Shown piece by piece: positions 23,440 to 31,154 of a stretch of 64,000 nucleotides of DNA. The notes beneath the pieces were generated by a model. It was not told the origin of the DNA. It ran no database searches and worked only from the letters and a program-made list of their open reading frames with translations. Position numbers and translations under genes: made by a program. Position 1 is the first letter of the stretch. The number at the start of each line of letters is the position of its first letter. The stretch is taken from contig NZ_CP064873.1 of NCBI RefSeq assembly GCF_019056515.1, positions 1,240,001 through 1,304,000 on the forward strand, written 5' to 3'. Origin of the DNA: Microbacterium paraoxydans (GTDB taxonomy: Bacteria > Actinomycetota > Actinomycetes > Actinomycetales > Microbacteriaceae).

Positions 23440-24567
23440 ATGCTGCGCAGCCTCACGAACGTGCCCCGCGACTACGCCTGGGGGTCGCCGTCGCTCCTCG
23501 CCGAACTCGAAGGGCGCGAGCCGTCCGGGGTGCCGGAGGCCGAGGTGTGGTTCGGCGACCACCCGGGCGACCCCGCCGACCTCGACGGCGGAGGGACGCT
23601 GGACGAGGTGACGGGTGGCACGCTGCCCTACCTGCTGAAGCTGCTCGCGGCCGCGCGGCCGCTGTCGATCCAGGTGCACCCGACGAAGGAGCAGGCGAGG
23701 GCCGGCTGGGCGCGGGAGAGCGCCCTGCCGCTCGACGACCCGCGACGCAACTACCGCGACGACAACCACAAGCCGGAGCTCCTCGTGGCCCTCAGCGAGC
23801 GCTTCGAATCGCTCAGCGGTCTGCGTCCGGTCGCCGACACCCTGCGTCTCCTCGACGCCCTCGACGACGTCCCGGGGGTGCGGTCCCTGCGCGAGCGGCT
23901 CACGGGCGCGGCGGACCCGCTCGGAGACGCGATCGGGTGGCTGCTCGGGGGAGAGGCGCAGACCGCGGTGGACGAGGTCATCGCCGCCGTCCGCCGCGCC
24001 GCGGACGGACCCGCGGGTCAGGAGCACCCGTCGCTGCGCGCCGTCGCCGCCATCGCCGAGACCTCGCCCGGAGATCCGGGGGTCGTGGTCGCTCTGCTCA
24101 TGAACCATCTCGTGCTGCGTCGCGGCGAGGGCGTCTTCCTGCGGGCGGGCCTGCTGCACGCGTACCTCTCCGGTCTCGGCGTGGAGATCATGGCGGCCAG
24201 CGACAACGTGCTCCGCGGCGGCCTGACGCCCAAGCGCATCGACGTGCCGGAGCTGCTCGCGATCCTGGACACCACGCCCGGCGAGGTGCCGGTGCTGCGG
24301 CCGGAGGGCGACGAGGCCGTGACGACGTACTCCGTGCCGGTGCCGGACTTCGCCCTCCGCCGGGTGCGCCTCGACGGTGAGCCGATCGCCGTGGAGGTGG
24401 ACGGCCCGACGATGGTGCTGGCCACCGGCGGTGCGGTCCGCGTGGCCACGGAGTCGGGAGCGGACATCGCGCTCCGGGTCGGTGCGGTCGCCTTCGCCGA
24501 TGCCGAGGAGCGCCGCCTGACGCTCTCGGGCACGGGGGAGGCCTTCGTGGCCACCCCCGGGCACTGA
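23440..24567 (+). CDS. manA: Mannose-6-phosphate isomerase, class I
   Basis: Zinc enzyme interconverting fructose-6-phosphate and mannose-6-phosphate, feeding GDP-mannose. The 375-residue protein has YAWGSPSLLAEL near the start, the zinc ligand clusters SIQVHPTKEQA and NHKPELLVAL, and the third ligand in LLHAYLSGLGVEIMAASDN. The C-terminal cupin ends FVATPGH. It sits between the glycan locus and whiB2; mycobacteria also keep manA near whiB2. Confidence 0.94.
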   Translation: MLRSLTNVPRDYAWGSPSLLAELEGREPSGVPEAEVWFGDHPGDPADLDGGGTLDEVTGGTLPYLLKLLAAARPLSIQVHPTKEQARAGWARESALPLDDPRRNYRDDNHKPELLVALSERFESLSGLRPVADTLRLLDALDDVPGVRSLRERLTGAADPLGDAIGWLLGGEAQTAVDEVIAAVRRAADGPAGQEHPSLRAVAAIAETSPGDPGVVVALLMNHLVLRRGEGVFLRAGLLHAYLSGLGVEIMAASDNVLRGGLTPKRIDVPELLAILDTTPGEVPVLRPEGDEAVTTYSVPVPDFALRRVRLDGEPIAVEVDGPTMVLATGGAVRVATESGADIALRVGAVAFADAEERRLTLSGTGEAFVATPGH

Positions 24568-24602
24568 TCCGCGCGGGCGCGACACGCCGAGAGACGTCCA
24601 TG

Positions 24603-24627
24603 AACCTTCAAGAATCGCTTGAGGGTT
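24603..24627. promoter_or_regulatory. Inverted repeat upstream of the whiB2 promoter
   Basis: AACCTTCAAG, five bases, then CTTGAGGGTT: ten-base arms with one mismatch, 35 bases after the manA stop and just before the whiB2 promoter. There is no T-run, so a factor-independent terminator is less likely than an operator. Confidence 0.4.
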
Positions 24628-24640
24628 TACGATCCGCGAC

Positions 24641-24671
24641 TTGACCGGAGCGAATGACACGGGTGTAATTA
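24641..24671 (+). promoter_or_regulatory. Probable whiB2 promoter
   Basis: TTGACC (24641-24646), 17 bases, then TGTAAT (24664-24669), or TAATTA two bases further on. This is one of the few places in the window with a recognisable -35. It leaves a leader of about 45 bases that includes GGAGG before the ATG. Confidence 0.5.
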
Positions 24672-24721
24672 GGTGAGCACGGCCCGCCAGGGGGGCGGTT
24701 TTTGAAGGGTTGGAGGTCGAG

Positions 24722-25039
24722 ATGACGGGATACCGTTCCGATGTGCCGGAGAACTGGTTCGTCGATCCGGTCAACCTCGGTGTCCCCGGGGTCCGCCGGT
24801 CCGACCCGGACGACGACAACGCGCTCGCGTGGCAGAGCGACGCCCTGTGCTCGCAGACCGACCCCGAGGCCTTCTTCCCGGAGAAGGGCGGCTCCACGCG
24901 CGACGCCAAGCGCATCTGCACCTCGTGCGACGTGCGTGGCGAGTGCCTCGAGTACGCGCTGGCCAACGACGAGCGCTTCGGCATCTGGGGCGGCCTCTCC
25001 GAGCGCGAGCGTCGCAAGCTCAAGCGCCGCGCCAGCTGA
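24722..25039 (+). CDS. whiB2: WhiB family iron-sulfur regulator, WhiB2/WhiB-like
   Basis: A 105-residue Wbl protein. Cys43, Cys66, Cys69 and Cys75 (CTSCDVRGEC) bind a [4Fe-4S] cluster. FGIWGGLSERERRKLKR is the turn plus basic tail that contacts the sigma factor and DNA. ATG 24722 is used, not an upstream TTG, because TGGAGG stands seven bases before it. WhiB2/WhiB controls septation in mycobacteria and Streptomyces; its neighbours here (manA, GT2, DUF5719, metallopeptidase family, DUF3499) are the same conserved actinobacterial set, supporting the subfamily call. Confidence 0.92.
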   Translation: MTGYRSDVPENWFVDPVNLGVPGVRRSDPDDDNALAWQSDALCSQTDPEAFFPEKGGSTRDAKRICTSCDVRGECLEYALANDERFGIWGGLSERERRKLKRRAS

Positions 25040-25106
25040 CGCCTCTCCGCCGCGCGGCTTCGTGGGCGCGCCGGGAGCGGTGCGCTACCCGGCGTGACAG
25101 CGCGCA

Positions 25107-25112
25107 TAGGCT
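25107..25112 (+). promoter_or_regulatory. TAGGCT -10 element for the large GT2-membrane gene
   Basis: TAGGCT ends nine bases before ATG 25122, giving a leader of two or three bases at most. No ribosome site is seen. Confidence 0.45.
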
Positions 25113-25121
25113 GACCACGTC

Positions 25122-28100
25122 ATGCCAGCCCGAGTTCATGCCCTCATCGTCGCGCGCCCCGGCCCCTCCGCACGCGCCCAGCTTCTCCGCACGCTCGACG
25201 CCGTGCGCGCCCAGACCGTCCCGCCCGCGGCCGTCACGCTGATCATGTGCGGCGACGCCGCCACCGCTCGGGAGAGCGAAGCGGTCGCCGCCACGGTCGA
25301 GGGCATCATCGAGGCGCGGCCCTCGACGTCCTTCGCAGAGGCCATCGACCTGGCGCGCCCCCGCATCCTCGACGGCTCCGCGATCTGGATCCTCGCGCAG
25401 GACACCGCGCCGCACCCGCGCGCCCTGGAGCGCCTCACCGGCATGCTGGAGCGCTCGCCGTCCGCCGCGATCGTCGCGCCGAAGCTCGTCGCCACCGACA
25501 ACGACCGCGAGATCGTGTCCCTGGGTGTGAGCATGACCACCTTCGGCCGCGCGGTGGAGCTCGCGGCGGGGGAGCTGGATCAGGGCCAGCACGATCGGAT
25601 GGACGACGCTCTCGGCGCCGACATCCGCGGCCTGCTCATCCGCGGCGAGGTGCGCGAGGCCCTGCGCCCCGACCCCGCCCTGGCCGGCGCGGACGAGGGT
25701 CTCGATCTCGGCGTGCGCGCTCGGCTCGGAGGCGGTCGGGTCGTGCTCGCCCCGGCGGCGCGGGTCTCCGCCGCTCCGGACGGTCCGGCGGCACTGCCGA
25801 CAGGACGATCCCGCCGTGCCTTCGTCACCCGTCTCGCGCAACTGCATCGGCGTCTCGCTTACGCCCCGGCGGCCGCAGTCCCCCTGCACTGGCTGACCTT
25901 CCTGCCCCTCGCGCTCTGGCGCTCCCTCGCCCATCTCGTCGGCAAGCGGCCGGAGGCGGTGTTCCCGGAGTGGGGAGCCGCCCTCACCGCCATGCTCCGG
26001 TTCGGGGCCGTCGCCCGATCGCGGGCTCGGATCCGGTCCTTCCGCTCCTCCACCTGGGCGAGCATCGCCCCGCTGCGGGTCACGCCGTCGCAGTTGCGAC
26101 GCCGGCTCGACGACGGGCACGGCAGCGAGCACGGAGCCGTCAGCGAGCTCCGCTTCTTCTCCGGCGGCGGGGCGTGGGCGGTCCTGGCCGCTCTCGTGGT
26201 GAGCATCGCCTCCTTCACCAGCCTCCTCGCCTGGCCGGCGCTGGGCGGGGGCGGCCTGCTTCCGCTGCGGGAGACGGTCGGCGCGCTGTGGCGGGACGCG
26301 GCCTGGGGGATGCGCGGGGTCGGTCTCGACGTCGTCGGCCCCGCCGATCCGTTCGCCGCCGTCGTCGCCCTGCTCGGCTCGCTGTGGCCCGGTGCGCCCT
26401 CCTTCGCGGTGGTCCTGCTGTGGATCCTCGCGCTTCCCCTCGCCGTCCTCGGCGGGTGGTTCGCCGCCACCCGGGTCACCGATCGTGCCGGTCTGCGCAT
26501 CTTCGCCGGTATCGCGTGGGCCCTCGCGCCGACCTTCCTCACCGCGCTCGTCGACGGCCGACCGGCCGCGGTCCTCGTGCATCTGCTGCTGCCGTGGCTG
26601 TTCCACTCCGCGGTCGTCGCACACCGCTCCTGGGGCGCCGCCGGCAGCGCGTCCCTGCTCCTCGCCGCCGTCGTGGCGTGCGCACCGGTGCTCGCGCCGG
26701 CGCTCGCCGTGCTGTGGGTCGTGGCGCTCGGGATCGTGCTCGGCACCGCGCAGTTCCGCGGCGCCGGCCGCCTCCTCTGGCTGCCCCTGCCCACGGCTGC
26801 CCTGTTCGCGCCGCTGATCTTCTGGCAGCTCGCCCACGGCACCCCCCTGGGCCTGTTCGCGGACCCCGGGCTGACCTGGCTCGGGCCGCAGGCCGCGGCC
26901 GATGCCGCCGGGCGTCTCGCCCTCGCCACCGGGTTCCCGACCGAGGATCTCGCCGGCTGGGCGACGGTCGTCCCCGGCACCTGGGCGGCACTGCTGTGCG
27001 CTCCGCTCGCGCTGCTCGCCCTCGGGTCCGCCGTGTCCCCGCGGTGGCGCGCCGGCATCACTCTCCTGGTCGTCGCCCTGACCGGCCTGGCGACCGCGTT
27101 CCTCGCCGTGGGCGTCAGCGTCGCCTTCACGCAGGGCACCGCCGTCCCGATCTGGCCGGGCACCGGATTGAGCCTCGCGTGGATCGGCGTGGTCGGCGCC
27201 GCGACGGTCACCCTGGACACGGCCTTCCCGCTGCCTCGGCTCCGCGTCGCCGCGACGGGTGTGGCGGCTCTCGCACTCGTCGCCTGCGCCGTACCTGCCC
27301 TCACCGCGCTCCACACCGATCGATCCGCGCTGACCAACGGTCCCGAATCGACGCTTCCGGCGTACGTGCGCGCACAGGCGGCCGGAGACCAGCCCGTCGC
27401 GACCCTCATCCTCACGCCGCAGAACGACGGCGGGCTCGCCGTCGAGGTCGTCCACGGCGCCAGTGAGACCCTGGGCGCACAGACGACGATGCTCTCGACC
27501 GCGGTCGAGCCCCAGGGCGACGACGTCTCCACCCTCGCGGTGGACCTCATCTCGGCCCGCGACTTCGACGCGCCCTCGGAACTGCTCGACCGGGGGATCA
27601 GCTACGTGCTCCTCGCGGCGGTGGACGATGAGGGGGATCGGGCCCGGTCGCTGCGGACCGCGTCCGTGGCGGCCATCGACCAGCGCGCCGGTCTCATGCA
27701 GGCCGGGTCCACCGACCGCGGCGTCCTGTGGCGTCTCGAGGGGGAGCCCGCCGCGCCCGCCGAGCTGAGCGGGAGCGCGGAGGGCACGGCGCGCCTCGTC
27801 GTGACCGTCCAGCTGCTGGTCGTCCTCGCCGCCCTGCTGCTGTCCATCCCGACCCGTGCGTCGCGGCGCGCCGCGCGGGCGCGGTCCCGCATCGTCGGCC
27901 GAGCGCCCGAGGAGCCGCTGGTGCTCCCGCGGCACGCCGAGGATCGCGAGCCGGAGACCGTGGACGAGCCCCCGGTGGGTGCCGTGGAGGACCCGCAGGA
28001 CGAACCGGCTCTCCGCGACGAGGCCCTTGCCCCGATCGCGGACGCCGAACCAGGGGACGACGGCGCGGATCCGCCGCAGGCGGCGGATGAGGACGACACC

Positions 28101-28178
28101 ACGGGTGCTCCCGACGCGCACGGCGGCCCGGTCGCCGCACGCCAGGACGACGCCCGCACGGCGGAGGAGGACCGATGA
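25122..28178 (+). CDS. Large GT2-domain polytopic membrane protein
   Basis: A 1018-residue protein in three parts. Residues 1-230 are a GT2-like domain (LIVARPGPSARAQLLRTLDA; WILAQDTAPHPRALERL). From about 345 to 720 there are some ten hydrophobic helices, then a soluble domain and a last helix near 890-905. The final 110 residues are a disordered acidic tail rich in Asp, Glu and Pro. The metal site, usually DD or DXD, reads QDTAP, so catalysis is in doubt. It follows whiB2 and overlaps the DUF5719 gene (ATGA), a pair conserved in actinobacteria with a likely but undefined envelope role. Confidence 0.75.
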   Translation: MPARVHALIVARPGPSARAQLLRTLDAVRAQTVPPAAVTLIMCGDAATARESEAVAATVEGIIEARPSTSFAEAIDLARPRILDGSAIWILAQDTAPHPRALERLTGMLERSPSAAIVAPKLVATDNDREIVSLGVSMTTFGRAVELAAGELDQGQHDRMDDALGADIRGLLIRGEVREALRPDPALAGADEGLDLGVRARLGGGRVVLAPAARVSAAPDGPAALPTGRSRRAFVTRLAQLHRRLAYAPAAAVPLHWLTFLPLALWRSLAHLVGKRPEAVFPEWGAALTAMLRFGAVARSRARIRSFRSSTWASIAPLRVTPSQLRRRLDDGHGSEHGAVSELRFFSGGGAWAVLAALVVSIASFTSLLAWPALGGGGLLPLRETVGALWRDAAWGMRGVGLDVVGPADPFAAVVALLGSLWPGAPSFAVVLLWILALPLAVLGGWFAATRVTDRAGLRIFAGIAWALAPTFLTALVDGRPAAVLVHLLLPWLFHSAVVAHRSWGAAGSASLLLAAVVACAPVLAPALAVLWVVALGIVLGTAQFRGAGRLLWLPLPTAALFAPLIFWQLAHGTPLGLFADPGLTWLGPQAAADAAGRLALATGFPTEDLAGWATVVPGTWAALLCAPLALLALGSAVSPRWRAGITLLVVALTGLATAFLAVGVSVAFTQGTAVPIWPGTGLSLAWIGVVGAATVTLDTAFPLPRLRVAATGVAALALVACAVPALTALHTDRSALTNGPESTLPAYVRAQAAGDQPVATLILTPQNDGGLAVEVVHGASETLGAQTTMLSTAVEPQGDDVSTLAVDLISARDFDAPSELLDRGISYVLLAAVDDEGDRARSLRTASVAAIDQRAGLMQAGSTDRGVLWRLEGEPAAPAELSGSAEGTARLVVTVQLLVVLAALLLSIPTRASRRAARARSRIVGRAPEEPLVLPRHAEDREPETVDEPPVGAVEDPQDEPALRDEALAPIADAEPGDDGADPPQAADEDDTTGAPDAHGGPVAARQDDARTAEEDR

Positions 28179-29557
28179 CCGGCACGCGCGCATTCCGAGT
28201 CGTCGCCACGAGCGCGCGCCTCGCCACCGGCGTCGTGGTCGCGGCGGCGTGCGTCGTCGGGGTGGTCGCGGCGGTGCACGCCCCGTGGCCCACGGTGACC
28301 CATGAGCCTGCACAGGAACAGGTGACGCCGCTTCCCGGGGACAGCGTCCTGCTGTGCTCCGGCGACTTCCGCGCCCTCGGCCGGAACACGGCGGCGCCGC
28401 TGGAGATGCGCGCCGCGGGCACGCCACGGGTGACCGCGGGAGGCACGTCGGGTGCACCGACGTCGTCCGGGCTCGCCGCCCCCGACCTCGTGGACGGCGA
28501 CGACGTCCCCGTGCTCACCGGCGCGGTGGAGGGCCGGTCGGCGCCCCTGATCGCCGGAGCGGAGTCGGTGAGGCTCGCCGCCGACGACCTCGCGGGCCTC
28601 GCGGCTTCGCCCTGCGGCGTGCCGCGCCTGGAGTCGTGGTTGATCGGCGGGTCCGTCGGCACCGGCGCGGAGGACGTCGTCCTGCTCGCGAACGCCTCCG
28701 ATGTCGCGGCGACCGTGACCCTCGCCGTCTACGGGACCGCTCGGGGCGGCCGCACGGTGATCGTGCCGCCGCGCACGCAGACCGCCCTTCCGCTGACCTC
28801 CGTCGCGGCGGGCAACGACGTGCCCGTCGTCAAGGTCAGCGCCGTCGGAGCCCCCGTGCGTGCCGTGCTGCAGTCCGCCCTGATGCGGGTGCTCGACCCC
28901 GTGGGCGCGGACCAGCAGGAGGCGGTCGCCGGCCCGCAGCAGCACCTCGTCCTCCCGGGGGTGCAGGCCTTCGAGACCGAGGGCGACCAGGGCGACATGA
29001 CCGTCCTCCGCCTGCTCGCCCCCGGAGCGGACGCCACGGCGCGCGTGCGGGTCACGGGGCAGAGCGGTGCCGCCGGACTCGACGAGTTCGTCGTGCCGCT
29101 CACCGCGGACGAGCCGACGCAGGTGTCGCTGAGCGGACTGGAGCCCGGGACCTACACCGTGGAGATCGATGCGGACGCACCGGTCGTCGCCGGAGTCCGG
29201 CAGCAGGACGGCTTCGGGGCGGACTCCGACTTCGCCTGGGTGACGCCCGCACCGCAGATCGACACCGAGGTGGCCTTCGCGGTCCCCGCGGGGCCGAGCC
29301 CGAAGCTGCAGCTGGCCAACCCCGCGGACGAGGAGGTCACGGTCACCCTCCGCACGATCGAGGGAGACGCTCCGCAGGAGATCACCGTTCCGGCCGGCGG
29401 CACCCGCGCGGTCGAGGTCCGCGCCGATCGGTCCTACCTGCTCCAGCCCGCGGGGCCGGTGCACGCGGCGGTGACGCTGACGGGAGCCGGGGCGCTGGCG
29501 GTCCTGCCGGTCCCCGCGCCCGCCGGGGTGGAGAACTCGATCACCGTCTATCCCTGA
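28175..29557 (+). CDS. DUF5719 family exported protein
   Basis: A 460-residue protein with one N-terminal hydrophobic helix (about 16-35, signal anchor) and then an extracytoplasmic chain of beta-rich repeats such as VVLLANASDVAATVTLAVYG and LQLANPADEEVTVTLRTIEG. These look like immunoglobulin-like or beta-propeller strands. DUF5719 is a known actinobacterial family without assigned function. The ATG overlaps the stop of the GT2-membrane protein, so the two probably work together at the cell surface. Confidence 0.78.
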   Translation: MTGTRAFRVVATSARLATGVVVAAACVVGVVAAVHAPWPTVTHEPAQEQVTPLPGDSVLLCSGDFRALGRNTAAPLEMRAAGTPRVTAGGTSGAPTSSGLAAPDLVDGDDVPVLTGAVEGRSAPLIAGAESVRLAADDLAGLAASPCGVPRLESWLIGGSVGTGAEDVVLLANASDVAATVTLAVYGTARGGRTVIVPPRTQTALPLTSVAAGNDVPVVKVSAVGAPVRAVLQSALMRVLDPVGADQQEAVAGPQQHLVLPGVQAFETEGDQGDMTVLRLLAPGADATARVRVTGQSGAAGLDEFVVPLTADEPTQVSLSGLEPGTYTVEIDADAPVVAGVRQQDGFGADSDFAWVTPAPQIDTEVAFAVPAGPSPKLQLANPADEEVTVTLRTIEGDAPQEITVPAGGTRAVEVRADRSYLLQPAGPVHAAVTLTGAGALAVLPVPAPAGVENSITVYP

Positions 29558-29575
29558 GCAGGGCGGGCGGCGCGT

Positions 29576-30001
29576 TCAGTGATCGTGCCCCAGGTCCCAC
29601 GGCTCGCGGCCGACGTATTCGGCCGCGGCACGGAAGACGGCGCTCTCGATCGCCAGCCGGCGATGGGTGGCGTCGTCGTGGCCGGGGGGAAGGAGGCGCT
29701 CGATCGGGATGCGGAAGAGCACGATCCTCCGCCGGTCCCGGTCCAGGTGCCAGCGGGGCACCACGCCGTCGGCCTCGGCGCTCGGCAGCGCACCGATCTC
29801 GAAGCGGACGTCCTGGAGCTCCGGCCACGTGCCGCGGAGGAACTCGACGGCGGTCCCGACGGTGAGGTCGAAGCGGTCGATGCGCCCGTCCAGCGGGGCG
29901 AGCGGGGGCTTCACGACCTCGCTGCGGCCGAGCCGTCCGTGCCGGCCGTGTCGCGCGCCGCGACGGACACCGGAGACGGAGGCGGATCGACGACGGGGCA
30001 T
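29576..30001 (-). CDS. Metallopeptidase-family (zincin_1, Rv3259-like) protein, zinc motif lost
   Basis: A 141-residue protein with a basic start, then FDLTVGTAVEFLRGTWPELQ, and IVLFRIPIERLL as the central strand. This pattern belongs to the small metallopeptidase family PF06262. Where relatives have HExxH, it reads RRLAIESAVFRAAAEYVG: both His residues are absent, so it should not bind zinc or cut peptides. It lies on the opposite strand to its neighbours, with an apparent leaderless promoter. Position next to DUF3499 and near whiB2 matches mycobacteria. Confidence 0.78.
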   Translation of the reverse strand: MPRRRSASVSGVRRGARHGRHGRLGRSEVVKPPLAPLDGRIDRFDLTVGTAVEFLRGTWPELQDVRFEIGALPSAEADGVVPRWHLDRDRRRIVLFRIPIERLLPPGHDDATHRRLAIESAVFRAAAEYVGREPWDLGHDH

Positions 30002-30007
30002 GCCGAA

Positions 30008-30013
30008 AGTCTA
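30008..30013 (-). promoter_or_regulatory. TAGACT -10 element, leaderless promoter of the metallopeptidase-like gene
   Basis: Minus-strand TAGACT, six bases, then ATG at 30001, with no ribosome site between. It is divergent from the DUF3499 promoter 52 bases away. Confidence 0.6.
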
Positions 30014-30065
30014 GGCGCTGCGTACCCGCCCGGCGCGGCACCGCCGCCCGCGCGGCCGGGAGCCG

Positions 30066-30071
30066 TACGCT
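30066..30071 (+). promoter_or_regulatory. TACGCT -10 element, leaderless promoter of the DUF3499 gene
   Basis: TACGCT, seven bases, then ATG at 30079. This spacing is why the ATG is preferred over the GTG three bases earlier. Confidence 0.55.
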
Positions 30072-30078
30072 GACGGTG

Positions 30079-30285
30079 ATGGACGGACGACTGTGCTCGA
30101 AGGTCGGCTGCGCGCGCGAGGCCGTGGCCACCCTCACATATGACTACGGCGACCAGATGGCCGCGCTCGGCCCGCTCGGCGCGGCCAACGACCCGCAGGC
30201 GCATGATCTGTGCGCCCCGCATGCCGATCGGCTGTCGGTTCCCGCGGGCTGGCTGGTCGTGCGCCACGAGGCGCTCCGCGCCTGA
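30079..30285 (+). CDS. DUF3499 family small protein
   Basis: A 68-residue cytoplasmic protein of the actinobacterial DUF3499 family. It has a possible metal site from Cys6 and Cys11 in LCSKVGCARE together with the HDLCAPHADRL cluster (Cys45, His42, His48). Its function is unknown. It is conserved next to the metallopeptidase-family gene and close to whiB2 and manA. The start follows a TACGCT hexamer by seven bases, so the mRNA is probably leaderless. Confidence 0.82.
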   Translation: MDGRLCSKVGCAREAVATLTYDYGDQMAALGPLGAANDPQAHDLCAPHADRLSVPAGWLVVRHEALRA

Positions 30286-30328
30286 CCGAAGACCGCCGCT
30301 CGAGGAGAACCACGGGTGCGGGCCGCCC

Positions 30329-31138
30329 TCAGACGCCCAGGCGCCGCCCGGTGAGCTTCTCCGCCCGACGGTCGGCGTTCTCCAGCGCCCGCCGCTCCCG
30401 CTCCCGCCGCAGCACGGTGACGCCGACCAGGACGAGCTCCGCGGGCGCGGCCGGCACGGGGGAGACGTACGGTGTCGCCTCGGCCAGCAGGTCGGCCGCC
30501 ACGCGCTCGCGCGCCGCCGGGAGCATGCGCGGGGCGCTCACGAGGAACTGCGAGATGCGGCGGGCGAGGCGGTCGGGGAGACGGGCCACGTCGGCGACCT
30601 GCGCCCACCCCGCCAGCGCTGGGGGCAGGACGGGAGCCGGGGTGAACAGCTTCGGCGTGCGCACCCGCTGGCTGTAGGTGCCGGCGACGAGGTCGCCCAG
30701 CCGCTGGGATCGCGCCGTGAAGGCGCCGACCAGGACCGCGAGGCCGCCGAAGGTGAGGTAGATCTCCAACACACCGAGCAGGGCGCGGATGAACGCATGC
30801 CGGAACCCCGCCGCGCCGCCGTCCATCCGCACGATCCGCCCGCCGACCGCGAGCTTGCCGAGGCTTCGGCCCTTGAGGGCCACCTCCATCGTGATCGGCA
30901 GGACGACGAAGCTGACGACGAGGGAGGCCACGAGGGCGATGCGATCCGTGGCCGGGTCGAGCACGCCGATGTCGAGGAGCCAGAGGCGCAGGAAGATCGA
31001 TCCGACGAAGACGGCGTAGCCCAGCAGCATGTCGATCACGGCCCCCGCCGCCCGGAGGAGGAACCCCACGGGCTGCACGTCGATCGCGACCGCCTCTCCG
31101 GAGAGCACCTCGTCGGAGACGTCGATCTGCGCGGACAT
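30329..31138 (-). CDS. RDD family membrane protein
   Basis: A 269-residue protein. PVGFLLRAAGAVIDMLLGY begins the first helix and GRSLGKLAVGGRIVRMDGG is the RDD-family loop. There are four or so hydrophobic segments up to about residue 145, ending SQRLGDLVAGTYSQRV, and then a soluble tail of about 110 residues. RDD proteins have been linked to ion exchange and envelope functions, but no certain role is known. The ATG at 31138 and the divergent SpoIIM gene share a promoter region of under 20 bases. Its partner genes (SpoIIM, DUF58, MoxR) form a recurring actinobacterial cluster. Confidence 0.87.
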   Translation of the reverse strand: MSAQIDVSDEVLSGEAVAIDVQPVGFLLRAAGAVIDMLLGYAVFVGSIFLRLWLLDIGVLDPATDRIALVASLVVSFVVLPITMEVALKGRSLGKLAVGGRIVRMDGGAAGFRHAFIRALLGVLEIYLTFGGLAVLVGAFTARSQRLGDLVAGTYSQRVRTPKLFTPAPVLPPALAGWAQVADVARLPDRLARRISQFLVSAPRMLPAARERVAADLLAEATPYVSPVPAAPAELVLVGVTVLRRERERRALENADRRAEKLTGRRLGV

Positions 31139-31141
31139 GAG

Positions 31142-31147
31142 TACAGT
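31142..31147 (+). promoter_or_regulatory. TACAGT -10 element of the SpoIIM gene, overlapping the divergent RDD gene promoter
   Basis: TACAGT, seven bases, then GTG at 31155. The sequence GTACAGTAAA reads TTTACTGTAC on the other strand, where TACTGT (or TTTACT) lies four to six bases before the RDD gene's ATG at 31138. Both genes must be started from nearly the same DNA. Confidence 0.5.
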
Positions 31148-31154
31148 AAATCAG

